From Antarcticirhabdus aurantiaca (lineage in GTDB: Bacteria > Pseudomonadota > Alphaproteobacteria > Rhizobiales > Rhizobiaceae), in the NCBI RefSeq assembly GCF_009765365.1, contig NZ_VTOM01000005.1:240481-304480 (forward strand): a stretch of DNA of 64,000 bases, read 5' to 3'. The position numbers were made by a program, and so were the translations under genes. This document shows positions 18,299 through 27,992 of this stretch, piece after piece (position 1 is the first letter of the stretch; each line of letters begins with the position of its first letter). Under the pieces are notes generated by a model, which saw nothing but the letters and a program-made list of their open reading frames with translations, was not told the DNA's origin and did not search any database.

Positions 18299-18664
18299 TC
18301 ACTTCCCGCCGTCGACGTCCTCGGTGTCGGCCAGATCTCCGGCGGCATCGAGCGCGGGCTCGCCCTCGATCGTCTCCGGGCCATCGCGCGGGGGAGGCGG
18401 GGCGAGGTCCTCGAAGAGGGTGGCGGCCTCGCTCGCCGGACCGCGGCGGGATCCCCCGTCGACGACCTTCAGGACGCGCACGCGCCCGTGCAGCGAGAGC
18501 GTCAGAACGTCGCCGGGACGAACTAGGCGGGCGACGTTCGCGATCTTCTCGCGGTTCACCCGCACGGCGCCGGAGGCGACGATCTTCTGGGCGAGGGAGC
18601 GCGATTTGGCGACGCGTGCGAAGAACAGCCACTTGTCGATGCGCTGTCCGCCGTTCTCGCCCAA
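18299..18664 (-). CDS. S4-domain RNA-binding protein (Hsp15-like)
   Basis: A 121-aa protein with an S4 RNA-binding domain at residues 8-65 (QRIDKWLFFARVAKSRSLA, VRVNREKI, VRPGDVLTLSLHGRVRVL). It resembles Hsp15, which recycles stalled 50S subunits carrying peptidyl-tRNA. An acidic, proline-containing tail follows. It starts 15 nt after the helicase stop, so the two are probably cotranscribed and both act on RNA. Confidence 0.85.
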   Translation of the reverse strand: MGENGGQRIDKWLFFARVAKSRSLAQKIVASGAVRVNREKIANVARLVRPGDVLTLSLHGRVRVLKVVDGGSRRGPASEAATLFEDLAPPPPRDGPETIEGEPALDAAGDLADTEDVDGGK

Positions 18665-18679
18665 TCGCGTCTCCTCCGG

Positions 18680-21600
18680 CTACTTGCCGAGCTTGTCCTT
18701 GAGCACCGCGAGCTTGGCGAAGGGCGAGTCGGGATCGATCCGGCCGCCCTTGTTCTTGTCCGGGCCGCGGCTCGTGTCGAAGCTCTTGGGCGCGCGATCG
18801 CGATCGTTGCCGCCCTTGTTCGGCCGCCGGTCGTCGCCCGCAAAAGCCGGCTTACCACCGCCGCCGCGCCGGTCGTCGCCGCCGGGACGCCCGCCGCCCT
18901 TGCCGAAGCGCTGGCCCTGGTTGTCGCGATCCGGCCGGTTGCCGTCCTCGCGCCCGCGCCGCTCGCCGCCGCCGCCGCCCCCGCCGAAGCGGTTGTCCCG
19001 GCGGTTCTCGTTGCCGCGGTTCTGGTTCTCGCTCGCCGCGCCCGGCTGGTTGTTGCCGCGCCGGTTCTGGCCCTGGTTCTGACCGCCTTCGGCGCCCGCC
19101 TGCTGAGGACGACGCCCGCCGCCGCGACGCTCGCCGCCGCGCTCGCCACCGCGATTGTTGCGGCCCTCGAAGCGCGCGAGGCGCCAGACCTGGACGAGCT
19201 TGATCTCGTCCTCGGCCGCGGGCGCCGCTGCTGCCGGCGCTTCGGCCGCCGCCGGAGCCGCGTCGAGCGCGGGCTCGGCCGCGTCGGCGGCGCTCGCGGG
19301 CTCGCCGGCTTCAACCGGCGCCTCGCTCACCACCGCCTCCTCGACCGCCGGTTCCTCCGCGGTCGGCTCGACCGCGGCTTCCGCCTGCGCCGAGGGTTCG
19401 TCGGCCGGCTCCGCGTCGCTCACGGGCTCGCCCGTCGCTTCGCCCGCATCCGATTCGCCGAGAGCGGCCGCTGCCGTGCGGGCCGCCTCGTCCAGGCCGT
19501 CGACCGGCGCCGCGGAAGCCTCCGCTTCGCCCGCGCCCGCGCCCTCGTCGCCGGCGGCTTCGGCCGGAGCCGGAGCCGAGGTCGGAGCCGGCGTCTGGGC
19601 GGCCTTCGCGGCATCCGCCGCCTTGGCCGATTCCTCGTCGAGGCGGCGCAGCGTCGCCTCGACCTCCGGCACGGGCACGCCCTGCGCCCGGTAGCCGAGG
19701 CCCTTGAGCACTTCGTCCATGTCGTCGGCGGTGGCGCCGAGGATTGACATCATCGCCGGGGTGACGAGGAAGCGGTTCGAGTCGAAGCCGCCTTCGGGCC
19801 GCTTGGCCGCCGTGCCCGGCTTCCAGGCGAGCGCCGGACGGATGAGGTCGGCGAGGCGCTCCAGGATGTCGACGCGCACCGCGCGGCGCCCGAGGATGCG
19901 ATAGCCGGCGAGCGCGTAGAAGGCGGGGTCGAATTCGGGGTTCACGACGGCCGAGGTGCGGCCGGTGGCCAGCAACTGCGTCACTTCGCCGAAGCCCGGC
20001 TTGTCGCGGCCGTCCTTCTCGAGCGCCCAAAGCAGCGTCAGGAGGTTGGCCGGGCCCGGCTTGACGAGGGCCGGCACGAAGATGTGGTAGGCGCCGAAGC
20101 GCACGCCGAGCCGGCGCAGGGCCGCGCGGGCCTCCTGATCGAGCGCGCGCACCTCCTCGGCGACCTCGCGGCGCTGGATCAGGCCGTAGTTCTCGTAGAG
20201 CCGATAGGCGATGCCGCGGGCCGCGCCCTCCAGGGTCTCGGCCGCGTGGAGGTCGGCGAGGGGCTTGAGCACCGTCGAGACCTGATAGGTCACGAAGCGC
20301 TCGGCCCGGGCCGCGACCTTGTCGCGCGCCGGGCCGGTCAGCTGCTCGTCCGCGAGAAGGACGAGGCGGGGCTTGAGCGCGTCGCCGCTCGACGACAGCA
20401 CGGCGACCGGCGCGCCGAGCCAGCGAAGCAGGCCGTCCTGACCGAGCGCGATGTCGCCGTTGGGCGCGTTGGCGAAGCGCTCGGCGCGCTTCTCGAACTC
20501 GCCGGCCAGGGCTTTGCCGGCGGCGGCGCGAACGGCTTTGCCGTCCGGTCCGTCGTTTTTGGTGTCGGGCGTGAACCTGAACCCCTGCAGGTCGCCGACG
20601 GGGTGGCCTTCAACGGTCACCGCGCCGTCGCTGCCGATCTCAGCTTCCATCACCGCGTTCTCTCTCAGCCGCTTCAACAGGACGCTTGTCCTGCGATCTA
20701 CGAAGCGTTTCGTCAACCGTTCGTGAAGAGCGTCGGAAAGTCGGTCCTCGATGTCCCGCGTCTTTTCCTGCCAGTGTGTCGGATCGGCCAGCCAGCCCGG
20801 ACGGTGCGAAATGTACGTCCAGGTGCGGATTTCCGCGATGCGCTGGGAGAGCGCGTCGATGTCGCCTTCCATCCGGTCGGCCCGGCGGACCTGCGCGGCC
20901 ATGTAGTCCTCGGCGACGCGGCCGCGCGCGGCAAGATCCCGGAAGACCTGGGCGATGATCTCGGCGTGCTGCGCGGGAGCGATTCGCCGGTAGTCCGGAA
21001 GCTTGCAGGCCTCCCATAGCGTCTCGACGCCCTTGGCGCCCGAACTTTCCGCGATGTCGGTGATGTCGGGGTCGCGCGACAGGATCTCCAGCGCGCGCTG
21101 GTCGACGGCGGGAAGGGCGCGGGTGAGCTCCGCGCTCGGCGGCAGCGTGTCGAGGCTGCGCTTGAGCGCGGCGAGGCTCGCGAAGTCGAGGTCGCGCGCG
21201 CGCCACTGCAGCATCTTCACCGGCTGGAACTCGTGGCCTTCGAGGGCCGCGACGAGCTCGTCGGGGAGCGGGTCGACCTTGCCGGTCACGCCGAAGGTGC
21301 CGTCGCGCACGTGCCGGCCGGCGCGGCCGGCGATCTGGCCGAACTCGGAAGGCGTCAGCTGGCGGTACTGGAACCCGTCATATTTCCAGTCCTGCGCGAA
21401 GGCGACGTGGTCGACATCGAGGTTGAGCCCCATGCCGATCGCGTCCGTCGCCACGAGGAAGTCGACCTCGCCGTTCTGGTAGAGCTGGACCTGGGAGTTG
21501 CGGGTGCGCGGCGACAGCGCGCCCAGCACCACCGCCGCCCCGCCGCGCTGGCGGCGGATCAGCTCGGCGATGGCGTAGACCTCGTCGGCCGAGAAGGCGA

Positions 21601-22150
21601 CGATGGCGGTGCGCCGCGGCAGGCGGGTGATCTTCTTCGAGCCGGCATAGAAGAGGTTCGACAGGCGCGGCCGGGTGACGGTGTTGACGCCCTTGAGGAG
21701 CCGCGCCAGCACGCCCGTCATCGTGCCGGAGCCCAGCAGCAGCGTCTCGTTCCAGCCCCTCGCGTGGAGGATCCGGTCGGTGAAGACGTGGCCGCGCTCG
21801 AGGTCGCCGGCGAGCTGCACCTCGTCGATGGCGACGAAGGCGGTGCCTGGATCGCGCGGCATCGCCTCGACGGTGCACACGTGATAGCGCGCATTGGGCG
21901 GCTTGATCTTCTCCTCGCCGGTGATCAGCGAGACGGCGGACGCGCCCACCCGCTCGCAGACGCGGGTGTAGACTTCCCGCGCCAGCAGCCGCAGCGGCAG
22001 GCCGATCGTGCCGGAGGAATGGGCGACCATCCGCTCGATGGCATAGAAGGTCTTGCCCGTGTTCGTCGGCCCGAGAACCGCGGTCACGTTGGTGCCGTCG
22101 AAACGGACGGAGGGCGCCTGCGCCGGCGGCGGGGTAAAGGGTGCGGTCAT
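18680..22150 (-). CDS. Suv3-like superfamily 2 RNA helicase with long disordered tail
   Basis: A 1156-aa ATP-dependent helicase related to mitochondrial Suv3. Walker A is GPTNTGKT near residue 27, Walker B DEVQ near 112, and the motif VI region reads QIAGRAGRHVRDGTFGV. Helicase and accessory domains reach about residue 830. Residues 838-981 are Ala/Glu/Pro-rich and acidic. A short ordered island KLVQVWRLARFEGR follows at 984-997. Residues 998-1138 form an Arg/Gly/Asn-rich RGG-like tail. The protein ends with SPFAKLAVLKDKLGK. The tail suggests RNA binding or phase-separating behaviour. It is coupled to an S4 protein gene. Confidence 0.9.
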   Translation of the reverse strand: MTAPFTPPPAQAPSVRFDGTNVTAVLGPTNTGKTFYAIERMVAHSSGTIGLPLRLLAREVYTRVCERVGASAVSLITGEEKIKPPNARYHVCTVEAMPRDPGTAFVAIDEVQLAGDLERGHVFTDRILHARGWNETLLLGSGTMTGVLARLLKGVNTVTRPRLSNLFYAGSKKITRLPRRTAIVAFSADEVYAIAELIRRQRGGAAVVLGALSPRTRNSQVQLYQNGEVDFLVATDAIGMGLNLDVDHVAFAQDWKYDGFQYRQLTPSEFGQIAGRAGRHVRDGTFGVTGKVDPLPDELVAALEGHEFQPVKMLQWRARDLDFASLAALKRSLDTLPPSAELTRALPAVDQRALEILSRDPDITDIAESSGAKGVETLWEACKLPDYRRIAPAQHAEIIAQVFRDLAARGRVAEDYMAAQVRRADRMEGDIDALSQRIAEIRTWTYISHRPGWLADPTHWQEKTRDIEDRLSDALHERLTKRFVDRRTSVLLKRLRENAVMEAEIGSDGAVTVEGHPVGDLQGFRFTPDTKNDGPDGKAVRAAAGKALAGEFEKRAERFANAPNGDIALGQDGLLRWLGAPVAVLSSSGDALKPRLVLLADEQLTGPARDKVAARAERFVTYQVSTVLKPLADLHAAETLEGAARGIAYRLYENYGLIQRREVAEEVRALDQEARAALRRLGVRFGAYHIFVPALVKPGPANLLTLLWALEKDGRDKPGFGEVTQLLATGRTSAVVNPEFDPAFYALAGYRILGRRAVRVDILERLADLIRPALAWKPGTAAKRPEGGFDSNRFLVTPAMMSILGATADDMDEVLKGLGYRAQGVPVPEVEATLRRLDEESAKAADAAKAAQTPAPTSAPAPAEAAGDEGAGAGEAEASAAPVDGLDEAARTAAAALGESDAGEATGEPVSDAEPADEPSAQAEAAVEPTAEEPAVEEAVVSEAPVEAGEPASAADAAEPALDAAPAAAEAPAAAAPAAEDEIKLVQVWRLARFEGRNNRGGERGGERRGGGRRPQQAGAEGGQNQGQNRRGNNQPGAASENQNRGNENRRDNRFGGGGGGGERRGREDGNRPDRDNQGQRFGKGGGRPGGDDRRGGGGKPAFAGDDRRPNKGGNDRDRAPKSFDTSRGPDKNKGGRIDPDSPFAKLAVLKDKLGK

Positions 22151-22289
22151 GCCTTCCCTTCATGTGGGACGGTTGCGGCCCCGGGAAAAGCCCGGCCGGC
22201 CATTCGGCGGCGCAATTGACGGGGAAAACCGTGCGCCGGCGCCAGCAGGGCCGGCATCCGGCGCACGGAGCCCGGCCCGGCGACGCCGG

Positions 22290-23462
22290 CTAGGCGGCTT
22301 CCTCCAGCGCGACCTCGGCGAGGCGCAGCCAGTAGCTCGTGCCGAAGGGGATGGCTTCGTCGGCGAAATCGAAGCGCGGATGGTGGAGGCCGGCGCTGTC
22401 GCCGTTGCCGATGAAGACGAAGGCGCCGGGCTTGGCCTGCAGCATGTAGGAGAAGTCCTCGCCGCCCATCAGCGGGGGCGCCGCGATCTCGACGCGGTCC
22501 GACCCGACGATCTCCGCCGCGACGCGGGCGCAGAGCTGCGCGGAGGCGCCGTCGTTGACGGTCACGGGATAGTTGCGGCGGTAGACGCATTCGGCCTGGG
22601 CGCCGTGGGCGCGGGCGATGCCGGCCGCGATCTCGGAGAGCCGCTTCTCCGCCATGTTGCGCGTCTCGGCCCGCAGGGTGCGCACCGTTCCGGACACGAC
22701 GGCCTCCTCGGGAATGACGTTGTGGGCCTGTCCGGCATGGATCTGGGTGACCGACACGACGACGTTGTCGAGCGGGTCGGCATTGCGCGAGACGACCTGC
22801 TGCAGCGACTGGGTCAGCGCGGCGGCCGCGAGCACGGGGTCGACGGTCTGCTGCGGGATCGCCGCGTGGCCGCCGCGCCCACGGATCGTGATCACGAACT
22901 CGTCGGTCGCCGCCATGATCGGGCCCGGGCGGAGGGCAAAGGCGCCGACGGGAACGCCGGGAAGATTGTGGAGGCCGAAGACGCGGTCGCAGGGGAAGCG
23001 CTCGAAGAGCTCGTCCTCGATCATCGCCTTGGCGCCCGCGCCCCCTTCCTCGGCCGGCTGGAAGATCACCGCCACCGAACCGGAAAAGCCGCGCGACTGG
23101 CAGAGCCCGCGCGCCGCGCCCAGAAGCATGGCGGTGTGCCCGTCATGGCCGCAGGCATGCATGACGCCGCGCCGGCGGGACGCGTAGGGCGCGCCCGTTT
23201 CCTCGACGATCGGCAGGGCGTCCATGTCGGCGCGAAGGCCGACCATCCGCCCGCCCGGGCCCGAGCGGCCGTGGATCAGCCCGACGACGCCCGTGCGCCC
23301 GATGCCGGTCGCCACCGCGTCGCAGCCGAAGGCGGCGAGCTTCTCCGCCACGAAGGCGGCGGTGTTCTCGACGTCGTAGAGCAGTTCGGGATGGGCGTGG
23401 AGGTGGCGGCGCCACTCGGCGATCTCGTGGCTTGTTTCGGCGAGACTTGGGTTGACGGGCAT
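22290..23462 (-). CDS. M20-family amidohydrolase (hippurate/N-acyl amino acid hydrolase type)
   Basis: Metal-dependent amidohydrolase of 390 aa. It has RADMDALP (78-85), MHACGHDGHTAML (101-113) with the metal-binding Cys/His pair, FQPAEEGGAGAKAMI and LHNLPGVPVG. These define the M20D (carboxypeptidase Ss1/HipO) group, which removes acyl groups from amino acids. Start at 23462: the open frame reaches 23528 but the family N terminus begins here. The substrate is not determinable. Confidence 0.9.
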   Translation of the reverse strand: MPVNPSLAETSHEIAEWRRHLHAHPELLYDVENTAAFVAEKLAAFGCDAVATGIGRTGVVGLIHGRSGPGGRMVGLRADMDALPIVEETGAPYASRRRGVMHACGHDGHTAMLLGAARGLCQSRGFSGSVAVIFQPAEEGGAGAKAMIEDELFERFPCDRVFGLHNLPGVPVGAFALRPGPIMAATDEFVITIRGRGGHAAIPQQTVDPVLAAAALTQSLQQVVSRNADPLDNVVVSVTQIHAGQAHNVIPEEAVVSGTVRTLRAETRNMAEKRLSEIAAGIARAHGAQAECVYRRNYPVTVNDGASAQLCARVAAEIVGSDRVEIAAPPLMGGEDFSYMLQAKPGAFVFIGNGDSAGLHHPRFDFADEAIPFGTSYWLRLAEVALEEAA

Positions 23463-23633
23463 GTTGTTTTCCGGACACGCAACGGGAGCAGTTTGCATTT
23501 TGCCCGGACCATGCCACGACAGCGACACAGGCGCGAGCTAGGGGCGCTGGATTCCTTGATGTCACGATCGCGCGCGATCGCGCGAACACGAGGGGAGGGC
23601 GCCGCCATCACCGCCCTTCCGAGGAGACGGACT

Positions 23634-24854
23634 TTGACCGCAGGCCTGCTCACCCGCACCGCATCCCTGGTTCTCGGCCTCGCACTGGCCGGCACGGCGC
23701 TGCCTGCCCGTGCGGAAACGGCGATCCTCGTCGACGTCGGCACCGGCGCGGTGCTGGCGCAGAAGGACGCGACCCACCGCTGGTACCCGGCCTCCACCAC
23801 CAAGCTGATGACGACCTACGTCGCGCTGGAGATGATCCGCAACGGCGAGGCCGCCGCCGACACGCCGGTGGTGATGACGCGCCGCGCCGCCGACGAGCCG
23901 CCGAGCAAGATGGGCTACGAGCCGGGCTCGGTGATGCGCCTCGACAACGCGCTGCGCATGATCATGGTCAAATCGGCCAACGACGTTTCCGTCGCCATCG
24001 CGCAGGCGCTGGGCGGGCGCGACCGCGAAGCGTTCGGCCGCTTCATCGAGCGCATGAACGACACCGCCGCCCGGCTCGGCATGAAGGACAGCCACTTCGT
24101 CAATCCGCACGGCCTGCCGGCTCCGGGCCAGTTCTCCAGCGCCAAGGACCTCGCGCTCCTCGCCGTCGCCCTGCGCCGCGACTTCCCGAGCGAGAGCGAC
24201 CTGTTCCGGATCGAGGCCCTCTTCACGGGCACCGACACCATCCCCAACCACAACGACCTTCTCGGCCGCTATCCCGGCACGGACGGGATGAAGACGGGCT
24301 ACATCTGCGCCTCGGGCTTCAACGTCGTGACGACGGCGACGCGCGACGGACGCACCCTGGTGGCCGTGGTGCTGGGCGCCAACAGCGTCATCCAGCGCGC
24401 CAAGGAAACGGCCGAGCTCCTGGAAAAGGGCTTCGCCCAGTCCGTCCCGGAGGAGGCGCCGCTTCTCGCCTCGCTGCCGGCCTCCAGCGGGCCGCCGGCC
24501 GACGTGTCGAAGGAGATCTGCTCGAAGGAAGCGCGCACCGCCCGCGCCAACGAGCAGAAGCTCGCCGACAAGACGCCCGACACCCCCTATCTCACGCCGC
24601 TCGTGCGCAAGACGACGCGCGCGCCCCAGGTGGTGCAGGTCGGGCTCGGCGGCGCGGCCGGCTTCGGCGACATCAAGCCGGGCGTCACGCTGATCCCCGC
24701 CTACGGCATTCCGCTGCCGACGCCGCGCCCGACCTGGCCGCCGGTGCCGACCGCGGTGCCGCCCGCCGCCGCCGCGGACGAGGGCGCCATCGGCGACGCG
24801 CCGGCGCGAGGGCGGGTCGTCTCCGCCGAGCCCGCCCCGGCCGCCCAGCCGTGA
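23634..24854 (+). CDS. D-alanyl-D-alanine carboxypeptidase (serine-type, penicillin-binding)
   Basis: Periplasmic trimming of peptidoglycan stem peptides. The active-site triads are STTK (54-57), SAN (114-116) and KTG (220-222). The protein has a signal peptide ending LPARA at residue 27. The preferred start is TTG 23634, 7 nt after GAGGAG, which gives a clean signal peptide; ATG 23559 lacks a ribosome site and adds 25 arginine-rich residues. The usual PBP5 C-terminal membrane-anchor domain is not evident. Instead the C terminus is Pro/Ala-rich (about 365-406). The stop overlaps the GTG of the next gene. Confidence 0.88.
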   Translation: MTAGLLTRTASLVLGLALAGTALPARAETAILVDVGTGAVLAQKDATHRWYPASTTKLMTTYVALEMIRNGEAAADTPVVMTRRAADEPPSKMGYEPGSVMRLDNALRMIMVKSANDVSVAIAQALGGRDREAFGRFIERMNDTAARLGMKDSHFVNPHGLPAPGQFSSAKDLALLAVALRRDFPSESDLFRIEALFTGTDTIPNHNDLLGRYPGTDGMKTGYICASGFNVVTTATRDGRTLVAVVLGANSVIQRAKETAELLEKGFAQSVPEEAPLLASLPASSGPPADVSKEICSKEARTARANEQKLADKTPDTPYLTPLVRKTTRAPQVVQVGLGGAAGFGDIKPGVTLIPAYGIPLPTPRPTWPPVPTAVPPAAAADEGAIGDAPARGRVVSAEPAPAAQP

Positions 24855-25954
24855 GCCGATCCGAACCGGTCCCGGTCTCGGTCCTGACGGGCTTTCTCGG
24901 AGCGGGCAAGACGACGCTCCTCAACCGCCTGCTCGCCGAGCCGGCGCTGTCGGGCACGGGCGTCGTCGTCAACGAGTTCGGCGACGTCGGCATCGATGCC
25001 GCGCTGATCGCCGCGACGGCCGGCAGCGGCGTCATCGAGCTCGCCGGCGGCTGCCTCTGCTGCGCGGTGCGCGGCGAACTGGTGGACACCCTCCTCGACC
25101 TCGCCGCAGCCATGCAGGCCGGCAGCACGCGCCGGCTCGACCGCCTCGTGATCGAGACCTCGGGCCTCGCGGACCCCGCGCCCGTCGTCGCCGCGCTGAT
25201 GGCCGACCCGCGGCTCGCCGCGGCCTATCGCCTGGACAGCGTGATCTGCGTCCTCGACGCGGTGAACGGCGCGGCCTCGCTCGCCGCGCACGAGGAATCG
25301 CGCCGCCAGGCGGCGCTCGCCGACCTCGTGGTCCTGACCAAGGGCGACGCCGCCGAACCCGAGGCGCGCGCCGCCAGCCTCGTCGCCCTGCGCGCGCTCA
25401 ATCCCGAGGCGCCGGTTCTCGATGCCGCGGCCGGAGAGGCGGGCGCGGCGGTGCTGATCCCGGCGCCCGGCCGGCGCGGGCCGACCTTCGCCCGGCATCT
25501 CGCCGCCGTGGAACCGGGCGACCATCACGATCACGCACATCACCACGGCCATTCCCACCATCACTCCCATGCTCATGGCGGTACGTCGCTGTCCTCCGTT
25601 TCGATCCGCTGGGACGTGCCGCTCGCCCCCGGCGCGGCCTATGGTTTCGCGGAAAGCCTCGTCGCCCTGCTCGGGTCCCGGCTCCTGCGCTTCAAGGCGG
25701 TGGTGGATCTACAGGGCGAACCGGAGCGGCCGCTCGTGCTGCACGCCGTCGCCGGCCGCCTGGACGGGCCGCAACGCCTCGAGGGCTCCCTCGGGGGCGC
25801 CGGCTCGCGCTTCGTCGCGATCGGCGAGGGGCTCGACGAGCGGGTGATCCGCGACCTCTTCGCCGCCTTCGCCGGGGTGCCGCGCGTCGATGCGCCGGAC
25901 CGGGCGGCCGTCGAGCACAATCCCCTCGCGGTGCCGAACTTCACCTTCCGCTGA
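24851..25954 (+). CDS. COG0523 (CobW/YjiA-family) GTPase, putative metal chaperone
   Basis: G3E-family GTPase of 367 aa thought to deliver Zn or Co. Walker A is GFLGAGKT (14-21), the metal motif CLCC is at 68-71 (GGCLCCAVRGEL) and ETSGLADP follows. A loop of about 20 residues at 224-243 is almost all His (DHHDHAHHHGHSHHHSHAHG), a likely metal reservoir, before the CobW C-terminal domain. The start is GTG in a GTGA overlap with the carboxypeptidase gene. No Zur-like operator was recognised, so the metal is open. Confidence 0.9.
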   Translation: MSRSEPVPVSVLTGFLGAGKTTLLNRLLAEPALSGTGVVVNEFGDVGIDAALIAATAGSGVIELAGGCLCCAVRGELVDTLLDLAAAMQAGSTRRLDRLVIETSGLADPAPVVAALMADPRLAAAYRLDSVICVLDAVNGAASLAAHEESRRQAALADLVVLTKGDAAEPEARAASLVALRALNPEAPVLDAAAGEAGAAVLIPAPGRRGPTFARHLAAVEPGDHHDHAHHHGHSHHHSHAHGGTSLSSVSIRWDVPLAPGAAYGFAESLVALLGSRLLRFKAVVDLQGEPERPLVLHAVAGRLDGPQRLEGSLGGAGSRFVAIGEGLDERVIRDLFAAFAGVPRVDAPDRAAVEHNPLAVPNFTFR

Positions 25955-26062
25955 CGCGCGAGGGCGCGGCGCACTTCATTTGCCGCCTCCGGGCTCCTAT
26001 CTGCGAAATGCTGCGCCGCACCCCGCGGCGGGAACGGCCCGTTCGAGACCCGCGAGAGACCG

Positions 26063-26611
26063 ATGAGCGATTACTCCGTCGATCCCCAGACCATCGTCGA
26101 CTTCTGGCGCGAGGCGGGGCCCGAGAAGTGGTTCACGAAGGACGAGGCCTTCGACGAAACGGTCCGCGCGCGCTTCCAGGACATCTACGAGCGCGCCGCG
26201 CTCGGCGAGTTCGCCGCCTGGGAGGAGGACCCGACCGGGGCGCTCGCCCTCGTCCTCCTCTTCGACCAGTTCCCGCGCAACATGTTCCGCGACAGCCCGC
26301 GCATGTACGCGACCGACGCCGAAGCCCTGCGCATCGGCCAGATGGCGCTGGAGCGCGGCGATCACGAAACGGTCGGCGAGGACCTCAACCAGTTCCTCGC
26401 CATGCCGCTGATGCATTCGGAGGACCTGGCCGACCAGGAGGCCTGCTGCCTCTGGATGACGCGGATCGGCCCCGACAACGTGCCCTTTGCCGAGGAGCAC
26501 CGCGAGATCGTCGCCCGCTTCGGCCGCTTTCCCCACCGCAACGCCATCCTGGATCGGCCGACGACGCCGGAGGAAGCGGCCTTTCTCGAATCCGGCGGTT
26601 TCGCCGGGTGA
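26063..26611 (+). CDS. DUF924 family protein
   Basis: A 182-aa protein of the DUF924 family, identified by VDFWREAGPEKWF near the start, LLFDQFPRNMFRDSPRMYA in the middle and FGRFPHRNAILDRPTTPEE at the C terminus. The fold is TPR-like and function is unknown. It is a single gene with a weak ribosome site. Confidence 0.88.
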   Translation: MSDYSVDPQTIVDFWREAGPEKWFTKDEAFDETVRARFQDIYERAALGEFAAWEEDPTGALALVLLFDQFPRNMFRDSPRMYATDAEALRIGQMALERGDHETVGEDLNQFLAMPLMHSEDLADQEACCLWMTRIGPDNVPFAEEHREIVARFGRFPHRNAILDRPTTPEEAAFLESGGFAG

Positions 26612-26711
26612 TCGGCGAGCGGTCGGCGCGATTTTCTTAACGTGGCGCCGGTAGGTTTCCCCCGACGGCCGAGCGGCCGGCGCGCTGCCGGCCCGGCGGC
26701 GAGGGAGACGG

Positions 26712-27992
26712 ATGACCATGAGCGCGAGGCTGCTGCGGGACGATCACACGATCTCCGGATCGACGGTTCCCCCGCTTCAGCCGACCTTCGACGCGCCCGC
26801 CATCCCGACCCGGCCCGTCCTCGACGTCTTCCTGCGCGCGCCCGAAAGCGGCACGCGGCGGCGCCTGACTGTCCACGAGCCGATGGCCGCATTCGGCCTC
26901 ATCGACGAGCTCGACTTCCTCACCGCCCGCGCCGTCGACCAGAACGTCTTCTTCGCCCCGCAATTCCTCGTGCCGGCGATGCCCCGGCTCGACGACCGCC
27001 GGGTGCGGCTGATGCTGGTGCGCGACGAGACCGCCACCCGCTCGCGCCTGCGCGTCCTTCTCCCCTTCACGGTGGAGAAGCCCGGCCTGTTCGGCGGCGC
27101 GCCGGTGATCCGCGCCTTCGCCCATCCCTTCGGCCGCCTCGGCACGCCCCTTCTCGACAGCGACGATCCCGCCGGCACGCTCGCCGATCTCGTGGTCGGG
27201 CTCGCCAAGCCCGAGCTCGGCCTTCCCGACGTCCTCGTCCTGCCGGAGGTTCGCCTCGACGGTGCCGCCGCCGGCTGGATCCGCGGTGTGGCGTCGCGGC
27301 GCGGGCTCGCCGCCGAGACGACCAACGTCTTCGAGCGCGCGGTGCTGAGCCGCGCCCGGCCGCCGGCCATGACGCCGAAGCGCCGACGCGAGCTGGCAAG
27401 AATGGCGCGCGTCCTCGAACGGCTCGGCGGGCCGGTGCGCAGCGTCACCGCGGCGGAGCCGGAAACCGTCCGCCTCGCCTTCGAGGAGTTCCTCGTTCTC
27501 GAGGCCAGCGGCTGGAAGGGCCGGGAGCGCTCGGCCCTCGTGATGGACCGCTACCGCTCGGCCTTCGCGCGCGAGGCGGTGAACCTCATGGCCGAGAAGG
27601 GCCGGGCGCGCATCCTGGAGCTTCGCGCCGGCGGCCGGCTCGCGGCGAGCCTCGTCTGCTTCGTGATCGACGGCGAGGCGGTCCTGTGGAAGATCGCCTA
27701 TGACGAGGCCTTCGCGAAGGCCTCTCCCGGCTTCCAGGTCGTGGCCGAGGCGACGCGCCAGTTCCTCGCCGATCCCGCCATCACCCGCGTCGATTCCTGC
27801 GCCATGCCCGACAGCCTCCTCGTCAACCGGCTCTGGCCGGAGCGCACGAGCATCGGCACGCTGGTTTTGTCGCTGCGGCCGGGCGGCGAAGCGCGCGTCT
27901 CGCAGGTCGCCCGCGCGCTCCAGACCGCGTCGCGCTCGCGCAACGCCGTGCGCCTCATGCGCGAGCGGCTGGCGGGCCTTTTCCGGCGCTGA
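26712..27992 (+). CDS. GNAT-superfamily protein with Acetyltransf_6 (CelD/BcsL-type) domain
   Basis: A 426-aa protein. The second half contains LAFEEFLVLEASGWKGRERSAL and then RILELRAGGRLAASLVCFVI, VLWKIAYDEAF and SPGFQVVAEATRQFL. This is the pattern of the CelD/FemAB-like acetyltransferase group found in polysaccharide and cell-envelope loci. The N-terminal 180 residues are less diagnostic. GAGGGAGA precedes the ATG. The substrate is unknown. Its last 38 nt overlap the 3' end of the convergent acyl-CoA synthetase gene. Confidence 0.72.
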   Translation: MTMSARLLRDDHTISGSTVPPLQPTFDAPAIPTRPVLDVFLRAPESGTRRRLTVHEPMAAFGLIDELDFLTARAVDQNVFFAPQFLVPAMPRLDDRRVRLMLVRDETATRSRLRVLLPFTVEKPGLFGGAPVIRAFAHPFGRLGTPLLDSDDPAGTLADLVVGLAKPELGLPDVLVLPEVRLDGAAAGWIRGVASRRGLAAETTNVFERAVLSRARPPAMTPKRRRELARMARVLERLGGPVRSVTAAEPETVRLAFEEFLVLEASGWKGRERSALVMDRYRSAFAREAVNLMAEKGRARILELRAGGRLAASLVCFVIDGEAVLWKIAYDEAFAKASPGFQVVAEATRQFLADPAITRVDSCAMPDSLLVNRLWPERTSIGTLVLSLRPGGEARVSQVARALQTASRSRNAVRLMRERLAGLFRR

